Origin: Neobacillus sp. PS3-12
GTDB lineage: Bacteria > Bacillota > Bacilli > Bacillales > Cytobacillaceae
Assembly: GCF_030915385.1 (NCBI RefSeq)
Contig: NZ_CP133268.1
Location: 5,244,001 to 5,308,000 of the forward strand
Direction: 5' to 3'
DNA length: 64,000 nt
A program made the translations under genes and the position numbers. The notes beneath the pieces are model-generated. The model was not told the DNA's origin. It saw nothing but the letters and a program-made list of their open reading frames with translations, and ran no database searches. Below are positions 55,218-63,493 of the stretch, in pieces. The stretch's first letter is position 1. Each line of letters begins with the position of its first letter.

Positions 55218-55236
55218 GTGATCAATATAATAGGGA

Positions 55237-55263
55237 AGAGAGCAGAAAATGCTCTCTTTTCTT
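55237..55263 (+). terminator. Terminator of lacI
   Basis: AGAGAGCA pairs with TGCTCTCT around GAAAA, followed by TTTCTT. Confidence 0.8.
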
Positions 55264-55266
55264 AAT

Positions 55267-55280
55267 TTAGATCGATCCAT
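55267..55280. promoter_or_regulatory. LacI-type operator copy 3 (TTAGATCGATCCAT)
   Basis: Follows the lacI terminator; a far upstream partner for the two operators at the adh promoter, suitable for DNA looping. Confidence 0.65.
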
Positions 55281-55349
55281 TTAATTTAATTTATATTTAT
55301 GAAAATTCAAGAAATCTATTGCCAATCTATAAATATTGGGGTAATATGA

Positions 55350-55363
55350 TGATAGCGCTTACC
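55350..55363. promoter_or_regulatory. cre-like site (TGATAGCGCTTACC)
   Basis: 12 of 14 positions agree with the cre consensus; suggests CcpA repression of the adh gene. Confidence 0.45.
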
Positions 55364-55451
55364 TAACATGTTGTTTATAGCTTTATTAAGAAGTGAAGTG
55401 GAGTAAAAGAAGATTTTACCAAGCTTTTTTTCTTGAAAAATTTTTCTTTTT

Positions 55452-55465
55452 TTAGATCGATCTAT
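55452..55465. promoter_or_regulatory. LacI-type operator copy 4 (TTAGATCGATCTAT)
   Basis: Core AGATCGATCT is a perfect palindrome; 40 bases before copy 5. Confidence 0.75.
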
Positions 55466-55491
55466 TATTTTATTTAAAAGATCTAATAACG

Positions 55492-55505
55492 TTAGATCGA
55501 TCTGA
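55492..55505. promoter_or_regulatory. LacI-type operator copy 5 (TTAGATCGATCTGA)
   Basis: Core AGATCGATCT is a perfect palindrome, close to the adh RBS, where it would block transcription. Confidence 0.75.
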
Positions 55506-55531
55506 TTTTATAGAATTTGGCGGTGATGATA

Positions 55532-56524
55532 ATGATAGGATTATATTTGAAAAATTCGGGTGAACTAGAATTAAGAGAATTACCAACAGTAACAAGTCTT
55601 AGGGATCATGAAGTAAAAATAAAATTAATTTACGGTGGAATATGCGGATCCGATGTTGGTGTATACAAAGGAAAACTTGGGCATGCAAAATATCCGCTTG
55701 TTCCAGGTCATGAATTAGTCGGAGAAATTATTGAAGTTGGAGAAAATGCACCATTTAATGTTGGTACAAGAGTGGTGGTAACACCAAATACTTTCTGTGG
55801 TGAATGCGAAAATTGTTTAACTGGCAGGAGAAATATTTGTAAAAACAAAGAATCTCTCGGTGTAAATATTACTGGTGTTTTTTCAGAAGAAATTACTATT
55901 TCCTCAAAGTTCGTTTTACCAATTCCTGAAGAATTACCTAGTGAAAGAGCAGTATTAATTGAACCGTTTGCGGTAATTGTTCATGCATTTCAAAAAATTA
56001 ATGTTTCAAAAGATACATCTGTTGCCGTTATTGGCTGTGGGACAGAAGGGATGCTTTCTATAGCCTTAGCGCAATACCTCGGAGCACAAGTAACTGCAAT
56101 TGATATTAACGAAAAGAAACTAGAAAAAGTGGGTAAAGAGTTTGTAGGAGTGAAAACAGCGCTTCCTGAAGATGTTCCCGAAGCAGCTTTTAATATTGTT
56201 ATAGAAGCTGCTGGAGTAAGGTCATCTGCTGAACAAACAATAAAAATTGCTAAACCTGGAGGAACAATTGTTTATATTGGGTTAGCGCCAGAAGCAACTT
56301 TCTCGGTTATGCTAATTGTTAGAAACGAGATAACCTTAAAAGGATCGATTATTTATAATTTCCCAGACGACTTCGAAAAATGTGTTGAATACCTATCTGA
56401 TGCAGCTTTTAATATTAAGCCTGTAGTATCAAACGTTTTTGCATTACAAGATTATGAAAAGGCCTACGGTGATGCTCTTTCAGGTCAGTATGGCAAAATA
56501 TTAATTGATTTTAGGGAGGCTTAA
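55532..56524 (+). CDS. Zinc-dependent alcohol dehydrogenase, MDR family
   Basis: 330 aa from the ATG at 55532 (GGCGGTGAT upstream). Catalytic zinc ligands are in GGICGSDVG and PGHELVGE; the structural zinc cysteines are CGECENCLTGRRNIC; the cofactor loop is VIGCGTEGML. It oxidises a sugar alcohol, polyol or other alcohol with NAD. Controlled by operators 3-5. The next coding frame, a truncated ThDP enzyme, continues in the same reading frame right after its stop. Confidence 0.92.
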   Translation: MIGLYLKNSGELELRELPTVTSLRDHEVKIKLIYGGICGSDVGVYKGKLGHAKYPLVPGHELVGEIIEVGENAPFNVGTRVVVTPNTFCGECENCLTGRRNICKNKESLGVNITGVFSEEITISSKFVLPIPEELPSERAVLIEPFAVIVHAFQKINVSKDTSVAVIGCGTEGMLSIALAQYLGAQVTAIDINEKKLEKVGKEFVGVKTALPEDVPEAAFNIVIEAAGVRSSAEQTIKIAKPGGTIVYIGLAPEATFSVMLIVRNEITLKGSIIYNFPDDFEKCVEYLSDAAFNIKPVVSNVFALQDYEKAYGDALSGQYGKILIDFREA

Positions 56525-56527
56525 TTT

Positions 56528-57676
56528 ATAGAAGCAAAAAATCCATTATTTTACGTTGGCGGCGGGATCATGCTTGCAGATGCTGCCGAGGAATTAAGAG
56601 AGCTAGTGGATTATTTAAATATTCCAGTAGCCCATTCTTTGATGGGAAAAGGCGCCGTATCGGATGATCATCCATTAACACTCGGAATGACAGGATTCTG
56701 GGGAACAAAATTCATCAACGATAAATGCTTAAATGCCGATTACATTTTTGCCTTAGGAACTCGCTTTGGGGAAGCGGACTCCAGCTCATGGGAACCAGAA
56801 TTTACATTCAACTTCCCGCCAACAAAACTGATTCAAATTGATATCGATCATAGCGAGATCGGCCGAAACTATCCGGTAGAAATCGGTGTTGTGGCTGACT
56901 TAAAACAAGCGTTGACTGTCTTAAATCGTGTGGTAAAAGAAATGTTACCAGAGGGCTATCATCCTGACTATTTAGCTTCTTTAACAGCAGAAATTGCTAC
57001 CTATCGCAAAGAATTTAAAGAAAGCAATCAAAAATATATCCAAGATAACTGTTTCCCAATGATGCCACAGCGGATTTTAGAAGAAGTGCGTGAAGTGCTT
57101 CCGAAAGATGCGATCATCACAACAGATGTGGGCTGGAACAAAAACGGTGTCGGCCAGCAGTTCCCAATCTATGAAGCTGGATCGATTTTGACTCCTGGCG
57201 GCTACTGCACAATGGGATTCGGGGCACCAGCAGCATTAGGTGCTAAGATCGCTGCACCTGATCGTGTTGTTGTTTCTTTAGTTGGCGATGGAGGATTCGG
57301 CCAAAACCCAGCATTGTTAGCAACTGCATTTGAAGAAGATATTCCAGTAGTTTGGGTAATTATGAATAACTTTGCATTTGGAACAATTGCCGGCCTGCAA
57401 AAAGCTCACTTTGGAACGACTCTAGGAACCTTGTTTACCAAAGATGAGCCGCCATATTCACCAGATTTTGCCGCAATCGCACGGGCATATGGGGTTGAAG
57501 GCATTAAAATTCAAGCAGCCGAAGAATTTAAGCCTGCATTGGAAAAAGCCATCAAGGCCAATAAGCCAGTTGTCATTGACGTAGCAATGCTCAATAACCC
57601 AGTACCAACAGATGGACATTGGAATATCATGGATATTTATTCACCAGGTAAGAAGGTACACCACGTATCTGTTTGA
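56528..57676 (+). pseudogene. ThDP-dependent enzyme, N-terminal domain missing
   Basis: About 382 codons covering the central and C-terminal domains of an acetolactate-synthase-like ThDP enzyme: NPLFYVGGGIMLADAAEE, IPVAHSLMGKGA, and the ThDP-binding GDGGFGQN...NN (MNNFAFGTI). The whole N-terminal PYR domain (about 190 residues) that supplies the catalytic Glu is absent. No ATG with an RBS exists near the start: AGGGAGG at 56513-56519 is 8 bases before an ATA at 56528. The sequence is clearly more GC-rich than the adh gene before it. It is either an inactive relic of a recombination or a subunit needing a separate PYR partner; the substrate is unknown. Confidence 0.7.
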
Positions 57677-57718
57677 TAGATTCATATTTTGATTAGCGTA
57701 ATACACAAACGAATCTTA

Positions 57719-57802
57719 GAACTCCCGTGAGAAGGCCAGGCCGATTACGGACAAAAAGACTCGGGAACCAAAGTAAATGTCCGTAACAAGGCCGATTACG
57801 GC
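57719..57802. repeat. Intergenic repeat with inverted and direct elements
   Basis: TTACGGACA (57745-57753) and TGTCCGTAA (57778-57786) are inverted copies, and GGCCGATTACGG occurs twice. There is no coding frame. It resembles a short palindromic intergenic repeat. Confidence 0.55.
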
Positions 57803-57897
57803 TTTCAAGCTGAAAAAGAATGGATCCCAACAGAAACGAAAGATGTAGAATCCGACTGAATTCATGTAGAAACAGCAAAGATGAAGAATCAAAAATG

Positions 57898-57911
57898 TTA
57901 GATCGATCCAA
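57898..57911. promoter_or_regulatory. LacI-type operator copy 6 (TTAGATCGATCCAA)
   Basis: Lies about 40 bases before the RBS of the aldehyde dehydrogenase, so this gene belongs to the LacI regulon and has its own promoter. Confidence 0.7.
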
Positions 57912-57962
57912 GAGGTAAGCTTTTCAATAACATATATTTTCAAATTTTAGGAGGTACCGATC

Positions 57963-59396
57963 TTGTCATCCACAACCGTTAATAAACCAAAAGAATTAAC
58001 ACCAGAACAAAAAGTAGTACTTGATGAAGCATTAGCAAAGGCGCAAAAAGCGTTTGAAGTGATTAAAGACTACAGCCAAGAACAAGTAGACCGCTTAATC
58101 CAAGCAGTTGCCTGGGCTGTTGCCAATAAAAAGACGTTTGAAAAGATTGCCATTATGGGTGTGGAAGAAAGCGGCTTAGGTGATCCCGTTAACCGTGTCG
58201 GCAAACGGATGAAAATTCGTGGTGTTCTTAGAGATGCATTACGCCAAAAGAGTGTTGGTTTGATCGAAGAAATCCCTGAAAAAGGCATCAAAAAATATGG
58301 AAAACCAGCCGGGATTATTGCCTCTTTAATTCCAACAACGAACCCAGAACTAACACCAGCAGTTACTGCTATTTATGCAATTAAAGCTCGTGACGTGGTG
58401 ATCTTCAGTCCACATCCACGTTCGAAAGGTACTTCTAACGAAGTTGTTCGTTTAATGAGAGAAGCGCTTGAAAGAGAAGGCGCACCAGCTGACATTCTAC
58501 AATGCCTGCCAACGGTAAGCAAAACATTAACAACTGAATTAATGGCTCGTGCTGATTTAGTAATGGCAACAGGCGGCCAAGATATGATTCGTGCTGCATA
58601 TAGTTCTGGTACTCCTGCCTACGGCGTAGGAAAAGGGAACGCAACTGTGATCATTGATGAAACAGCTGATGTAAAAGATGCAGCTCATAATACAATGTTA
58701 AGTAAAACAAAAGACTTTGGTTCTGGCTGTTCTGCAGATGGTAACCTAATCATCCATGAATCCCATTATGATCAAATGATCGAACAGCTTATTTTAGAAG
58801 GCGCATATTTAGCAAGCACTAAAGAAAGAGAAAAACTTCGTGTTGTTATTTGGGATGGGGAAGGACATCGCCTGCCAGATACTGTGGCGATTTCTCCACA
58901 AAAACTTGCGCAAGCAGCTGGCTTCAGCATCCCTGAAGATCGCAAATTCATCATGGTCATTGGTGATGGAGTCGGCAAAGGGAAAGTATTTGCCGATGAA
59001 AAATTAACAACTTTAGTATCTCTTCATAAATATGAAGGCGACTTTGAAAATGCCCTGAAAGTGGCTGAAGGTGTATTTGAAAATGGCGGAATTGGCCACT
59101 CTTGCGGAATCTATTCATTCAGTGATGAACATATCAATCGTTTAGGCGAGTGGGGTCCATTTAGCCGCATCATGGTTCGCCAGCCAAACTCCATCAGTAA
59201 TGCTGGTTCCTTTACAAACGGCATGCCGCAAACTTCTTCCATGGGCTGCGGTACTTGGGGCGGAAACGCTACATCTGAAAACGTTTCGCTTAAACATTAT
59301 ATGAATACAACGTGGGTATCCACACCAATCCCTGAAGACAATCCATCTGATGAAGAATTGTTCGGAGAGTTCTACGACCCTGAATTAGAAAAATAA
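57963..59396 (+). CDS. Acylating aldehyde dehydrogenase, SauS-like
   Basis: 477 aa. TTG start with AGGAGG 8 bases before. It belongs to the CoA-acylating AdhE/EutE/SauS branch of aldehyde dehydrogenases: IASLIPTTNPELTP, VGKGNATVIIDETADVKDA and the catalytic Cys in DFGSGCSADGN. The C-terminal GCGTWGGNATSENVSLKHYM is like that of sulfoacetaldehyde dehydrogenase SauS. It should turn an aldehyde plus CoA and NAD into an acyl-CoA. In an operator-linked locus with an ACS importer the substrate could be sulfoacetaldehyde, but another small aldehyde is equally possible from sequence alone. Confidence 0.75.
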   Translation: MSSTTVNKPKELTPEQKVVLDEALAKAQKAFEVIKDYSQEQVDRLIQAVAWAVANKKTFEKIAIMGVEESGLGDPVNRVGKRMKIRGVLRDALRQKSVGLIEEIPEKGIKKYGKPAGIIASLIPTTNPELTPAVTAIYAIKARDVVIFSPHPRSKGTSNEVVRLMREALEREGAPADILQCLPTVSKTLTTELMARADLVMATGGQDMIRAAYSSGTPAYGVGKGNATVIIDETADVKDAAHNTMLSKTKDFGSGCSADGNLIIHESHYDQMIEQLILEGAYLASTKEREKLRVVIWDGEGHRLPDTVAISPQKLAQAAGFSIPEDRKFIMVIGDGVGKGKVFADEKLTTLVSLHKYEGDFENALKVAEGVFENGGIGHSCGIYSFSDEHINRLGEWGPFSRIMVRQPNSISNAGSFTNGMPQTSSMGCGTWGGNATSENVSLKHYMNTTWVSTPIPEDNPSDEELFGEFYDPELEK

Positions 59397-59406
59397 TTTA
59401 AAACTC

Positions 59407-59447
59407 AAAAAAGACACAAAAGTTAGTCTGACTTTTGTGTCTTTTTT
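59407..59447 (+). terminator. Terminator of the aldehyde dehydrogenase gene
   Basis: A perfect 17-bp stem (AAAAAAGACACAAAAGT with ACTTTTGTGTCTTTTTT), loop of 7. Confidence 0.92.
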
Positions 59448-59554
59448 AATTCATTTATTAATTCAATACCTTTCTTGTGTAAGTTGCTGCATATCTGATA
59501 TTTATATATTTGGTAAAGGGCATGGGTAGAGAAAGTAGTGTGATAATTTGATAT

Positions 59555-59983
59555 TTAAAGTTTTTTTAGAAAAACATAACTCACTTGATCATACTCCATT
59601 TTGTCCATATAGAAGCGATGTGCATCTTTTCGTTGTAGTCCAGATGAAAGAGAAATGATTTTAAAACCATACTTGATTCCCCAGTTCTCTATATAAGAAA
59701 GGAGAGTTTTTCCATGCCCTTTCGAACGATGTTTTTCATCAGTAACTAAATCACATACCCAAACAAATTTTCCGTTATACAAAGTGGTCATTGGCATATA
59801 ACCTGTAACAGCGATGATTGTTTCATCATCAAATAAAGCTGCCATTTTATAGTTTTCCTTCTCCATCGCTTCTTTGACCAATTCTAAATAACTCTCTTCA
59901 TCTAAATGTGTTCGTAATTGTTTTATGACTGGAAATGCTTCTTTCCATTCCTTAATCGAATGTAATTGTTTAATTTCCAACAT
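59555..59983 (-). CDS. GNAT acetyltransferase
   Basis: 142 aa. ATTAAGC-like motifs of the fold: VTGYMPMTTLYNGKFVWVCD, VTDEKHRSKGHGKTLLSYIE (acetyl-CoA loop) and RKDAHRFYMDKMEYD. Purine-rich RBS before the ATG. It is divergent from a MocR-type regulator, the typical arrangement in which the regulator controls the neighbouring gene. Substrate unknown. Confidence 0.85.
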   Translation of the reverse strand: MLEIKQLHSIKEWKEAFPVIKQLRTHLDEESYLELVKEAMEKENYKMAALFDDETIIAVTGYMPMTTLYNGKFVWVCDLVTDEKHRSKGHGKTLLSYIENWGIKYGFKIISLSSGLQRKDAHRFYMDKMEYDQVSYVFLKKL

Positions 59984-60019
59984 ATGAAAATCTCCCCCTT
60001 TTATAATGATTTAAACATA

Positions 60020-60067
60020 ATCTGGTAAAATCAAAAGTACCAGATATGATATTTTTTACGGTACCAG
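60020..60067. promoter_or_regulatory. MocR operator candidate in the divergent region
   Basis: ATCTGGTA (60020-60027) and TACCAGAT (60038-60045) form a perfect inverted repeat. GTACCAG also recurs at 60037-60043 and 60061-60067 as a direct repeat 24 bases apart, the kind of spacing used by MocR/GabR-type dimers. Confidence 0.65.
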
Positions 60068-60080
60068 TGGAGGTGGAGAG

Positions 60081-61488
60081 ATGATTGTGATTACTCCAGA
60101 CTTTGTACAGAGGAGCAAAATACCATTATATATACAACTTGCCGATTATATTAAGCGAGAGATTTCAAATGGCAACATTTCAGGAGGAGAAAAATTGCCA
60201 TCAAAACGAAATTTGTCCGCATACCTAGGCTTGAGCCTCAATACAATCCAAGCTGCCTATGACCAATTGATTGCAGAAGGATATATTAAAAGCATGCCAC
60301 GTAAAGGTTTGTATGTCACAAAAGTGGAGGAAAAGGTCTATGAAAGAAAATTTAATACTCCAGTAAGTCTTAAAAAAAATAACGAAAAAGAAGACTTAAA
60401 GATTAAAATTGACTTTAGTTCGGGTAAAGTTGATTTGGAGAACTTCCCATATTCGATATGGAAAAAATTAACAATAGAGTCCGTATATGGAGATCATGGG
60501 GAACTTTTTAATATCGGTGACCCGCAAGGAGAACAGCTCCTTCGAGATGAGATTGCAAAATATCTTTTTGAATCAAGAGGAGTAAGATGTTCAGGTGATC
60601 AAATCGTATTAGGAGCAGGAACACAAGTATTGATGGGACTTTTGTGCTTGATCATTGGAAAAGAACATTTGTATGCAATTGAAGAACCCGGCTTTTCATC
60701 GAACGAGGGAGGTATTAAGGGACCAATCGGTGGAAATTGTGCCTATCCCTCTTGACCAAGAAGGAATATGTATGAACAGCTTAAAGGCAAGCAAGGCTAG
60801 AATTGTTTATGTTACCCCATCCCACCAATTTCCATACGGTATGGTCATGCCTGTTTCTAGGAGAATGGAATTGTTAAATTGGGCGGAAGAGATGGATGGT
60901 TATATTATTGAAGATGATTATGATGGAGAATATAGATATAAAGGAAAACCAATACCTTCCTTACAAGGCCTAGATATTAATGACAAGGTGGTTTATTTAG
61001 GAACATTTTCAAAATCTCTCATTCCATCTATTCGGATTAGTTATCTAGTTTTCCCCAAGCCTTTATTAAATATATATAAGCAATATTTTACCGTTTATAA
61101 ACAAACAGTATCTCGTCTTCATCAGGATACACTTTATCGTTTTATGAACCAAGGTCATTGGGAACGTCATTTAAATAAAATGAGAACACTATATCGAAAG
61201 AAACATAATGTTTTATTAACTTCAATTGAAAAGTATATGGACAACAAGGTAACAATTATTGGGGAAAGGGCTGGCTTGCACATTTTAATAAGGGTAGAAA
61301 ATGGTATGTCTGAAAAAGAACTAGTCAATACAGCTTTAGAGAAGGGGATAAAGGTTTACCCTGTCACTATTTACTATTGTGATTTAGTGAAGGAGAGGAA
61401 CCCATTAATATTACTAGGTTTCGGAGGATTAACCATTAGGGAAATCGAAGAAGGAATTTGCGAATTAAAAAATTGCTGGAATATGTAA
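60081..61488 (+). pseudogene. MocR-type GntR/aminotransferase regulator, frameshifted
   Basis: A GntR winged helix (about 10-80: IPLYIQLADYIKREISNGNI, LSLNTIQAAYDQLIAEGYI) is followed by a class I aminotransferase domain with the PLP Lys in GTFSKSLIPSIR and EDDYDGEYRY. The frame breaks at a run of four T (60693-60696); removing one T gives the continuous EEPGFHRTREVLRDQSVEIV. Full length would be about 468 aa, normal for MocR proteins. PLP is probably the effector. Whether the break is real or a sequencing error is open. Confidence 0.82.
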
Positions 61489-61633
61489 CTTGAAATGTTT
61501 TGATTTGGAGTGAATGAATAGATATAAGAAAATCCGTTCGGCATTTAAGATTCCCGAACGGATTTCTTTATGAGTTAAGGAAACTAGACTTTACCCTTAT
61601 AAATTACTTTAGAAAGAAATCATTGCTAATCTT
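61489..61633. other. Intergenic region with terminator
   Basis: Holds the terminator at 61530-61572 and nothing else that I recognise. Confidence 0.5.
61530..61572 (+). terminator. Terminator after the MocR gene
   Basis: A perfect 12-bp stem (AAATCCGTTCGG with CCGAACGGATTT) followed by CTTTATG. Confidence 0.85.
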
Positions 61634-61744
61634 CTATAAACGATCATCTTCCCAAAGTTTGTAGTAGGATTCTTCTATTTCAATATCATCAATATCACTA
61701 ATATGATCATTCATTTGTTCTGTTGGTGTTAAATCTTTACTCAT
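61634..61744 (-). CDS. Very small acidic protein (36 aa)
   Basis: Minus-strand frame beginning MSKDLTPTEQMNDHISDIDD and ending LWEDDRL. A perfect AGGAGG lies 11 bases before the ATG. It is strongly acidic, with no membrane segment. Such small acidic proteins are common in Bacillaceae but I do not know this family; the evidence is the RBS and the clean frame. Confidence 0.55.
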   Translation of the reverse strand: MSKDLTPTEQMNDHISDIDDIEIEESYYKLWEDDRL

Positions 61745-62094
61745 TTTTCTGTTAACCTCCTAGATTGATTAGTAGATAATATTTTTTTGATTGTAACAAA
61801 TGGTATAAAGGAAGAAAATCAAAATCTTCCGACCAATTCCAAATAGAATCGACAAAAATATTTATAAAAGTCAAAATTGTAGAGGCGATACAAAGGAAAT
61901 TCGTCGAAAATTTTATTCAAATAGGATATTTGTCGAAAAAAATTGAAAATAAATCTTACAAATGGCTCTTTACACTAATTTGCAAAAATTAATAAATATT
62001 AAACAAAAATATGAAAGCGCATACAAAATAAAAAGGATTTATAAAGATTTTGTCGAATATTGAATAGAAATATATAGAAATAGGGGGAAATTTG
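61745..62094. other. Upstream region with Spo0A-like boxes and a cre-like site
   Basis: About 350 bases without a gene. It contains TGTCGAA cores at 61931-61937 and 62051-62057 in AT-rich contexts, an imperfect CGTCGAA at 61902-61908 and a reverse TCGACA at 61849-61854, which resemble the Spo0A consensus TGNCGAA. TGAAAGCGCATACA (62012-62025) agrees with 13 of 14 cre positions. Confidence 0.5.
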
Positions 62095-62562
62095 ATGAAA
62101 GGATATTTTCATCTGATATTTAATGCAGAGAATTCTGTTATTATTTTTGGAAAAAGATTGGGTAAAAATAAAATAATTTTTAATGGTAAGCCCAGCTTTT
62201 TTGATGCTATAAGATTTTCGGATTCCTCACCTCCACAAGATATTGATTTCTCATCCCTGTACATTCCTGTCACCTGGACTCCCAATAAGACCTATTACTT
62301 TCACGATCCACTGTTGTACACCAGCATTAAATTTATCATTGACCATAACAAATTAATAATTATCGATAACGATAATATTTTAACATCTGAAACAGTACAC
62401 AACATTTTTAAGTATTTCCTTATTAAAAAAGGTAAAAAAATGCTTTTTCTTACTGATGTACCGAATAACAAAGTTATTACAAGAAACAAAGACAAATTAT
62501 TATGTGAAAATAATGAAAAAAACACCCATATTCAAAAAATTCACAATTCAAAGGAAAAATAG
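62095..62562 (+). CDS. Protein of unknown function, possibly Spo0A-controlled
   Basis: 155 aa. ATG at 62095 with AGGGGGAAA just upstream; a TTG at 62092 is too close. It starts MKGYFHLIFNAENSVIIFGK, is rich in Asn, Ile and Lys, has no clear signal peptide, and ends in a charged tail (HIQKIHNSKEK). I do not recognise a family. It is preceded by Spo0A-like boxes and followed by a membrane-protein remnant and an ABC ATPase. Confidence 0.6.
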   Translation: MKGYFHLIFNAENSVIIFGKRLGKNKIIFNGKPSFFDAIRFSDSSPPQDIDFSSLYIPVTWTPNKTYYFHDPLLYTSIKFIIDHNKLIIIDNDNILTSETVHNIFKYFLIKKGKKMLFLTDVPNNKVITRNKDKLLCENNEKNTHIQKIHNSKEK

Positions 62563-62720
62563 CCCGTCTGAGCCATTCCTTCGATTTGCAAATTAGTTTA
62601 AAAGCTGGATGGCTTGTTTTGATAGGCTACCTTTTGGCATATCTATTCTTCTTTATGGCTTTTTCAAACTTTTTTTTGTGGAGGAGAAGGCAAAAAAGAC
62701 TTCACGTATTGAGATTATAG
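62559..62720 (+). pseudogene. C-terminal remnant of a membrane protein
   Basis: In the frame different from both neighbours, about 53 codons read IARLSHSFDLQISLKAGWLV then a strongly hydrophobic helix (LIGYLLAYLFFFMAFSNFFL) and a basic end (WRRRQKR). There is no start codon or RBS. It looks like the last membrane helix of a lost protein, as in the C-terminal anchor of a NosD- or permease-like protein that precedes an ABC ATPase; the identity is a guess. Confidence 0.4.
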
Positions 62721-63409
62721 CTGTTTCAAAAAAGTTTACCAAGAAGGTAGCCCTATTTGATTTTTCATTAATTGCTAATGAGGGAGAATGCATTGCCTTA
62801 TGCGGGGGAAATGGAGCTGGAAAAAGTACTCTGCTTCAAATTGTCGCAGGTATCTCCCATCCTAGTGAAGGAAAAGTTATAGTAGACAAAGTCGACCTTC
62901 TCCAGAATCGAAAAGCATATGTTTCCCGAATAGGGTATATGCCTGATGAATTTTTCGCCCAAGAGACAATGACCGTTACTGAGTTTTTAACTTTTTATGC
63001 GAAATTTCGGAAGATTGGCCTCAGGCCCGTAAAGGAAGTAATTCAGGTCCTTGGCTTAGAGGAGAAAAAAGATGAAATGCTAAAACATCTCTCAAAAGGT
63101 ATGAGGCAGCGGCTATTATTTGGACAAGCTTGGATTGGAAATCCACCTGTTTTAATTCTGGATGAGCCAACTAATGGCCTGGACCCTTATTGGATTGATG
63201 TTTTTATAAAACTAGTATTAAAAATTAAAAATAGCGGGACAACAATCCTCTTTTCTACCCATATGATGGATGTAGCAGCAGAAGTAGCAGATCAGGTCAT
63301 TTTCATGGAAAAAGGAAAGCAAATTTCTGTCCTGGAAAATGATTTTCAAAATGAAAAACTATTTATGGACAAATTGTTACAATTTTATAGAAAAAAAAGT
63401 AAGGACTGA
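62677..63409 (+). CDS. ABC transporter ATP-binding protein (NosF/CcmA-type)
   Basis: About 243 aa from a GTG at 62677; the true start is uncertain because no RBS-ATG pair is visible and the normal N-terminus would begin about IEIIAVSKKF. Walker A GGNGAGKST, signature LSKGMRQRLL, Walker B LILDEPTNGLD and the His loop STHMM are intact. The family covers ABC-2 type exporters and the NosF protein of nitrous-oxide reductase maturation. No permease gene is present after it in the window; the upstream remnant suggests that the operon has decayed. Confidence 0.8.
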
Positions 63410-63493
63410 AATTTAGCTGTATAAATAACTGAATATTTAAAACCTTTGTGCTATAACAGAAATAGAAAGTATAGTATGAAAGGGTTTATGACC

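Larger units (their letters stand above)
55218..55531. other. Regulatory region upstream of the alcohol dehydrogenase
   Basis: Besides the lacI terminator it contains operators at 55267, 55452 and 55492 and a cre-like site at 55350-55363. The dense set of sites makes this the most heavily controlled promoter in the locus. Confidence 0.6.

Noticed and set aside
56528..57676. Sulfoacetaldehyde acetyltransferase (Xsc) as the identity of the ThDP enzyme
   Set aside because: Tempting beside a SauS-like gene, but the C-terminal sequence follows the general acetolactate-synthase pattern rather than that of Xsc.
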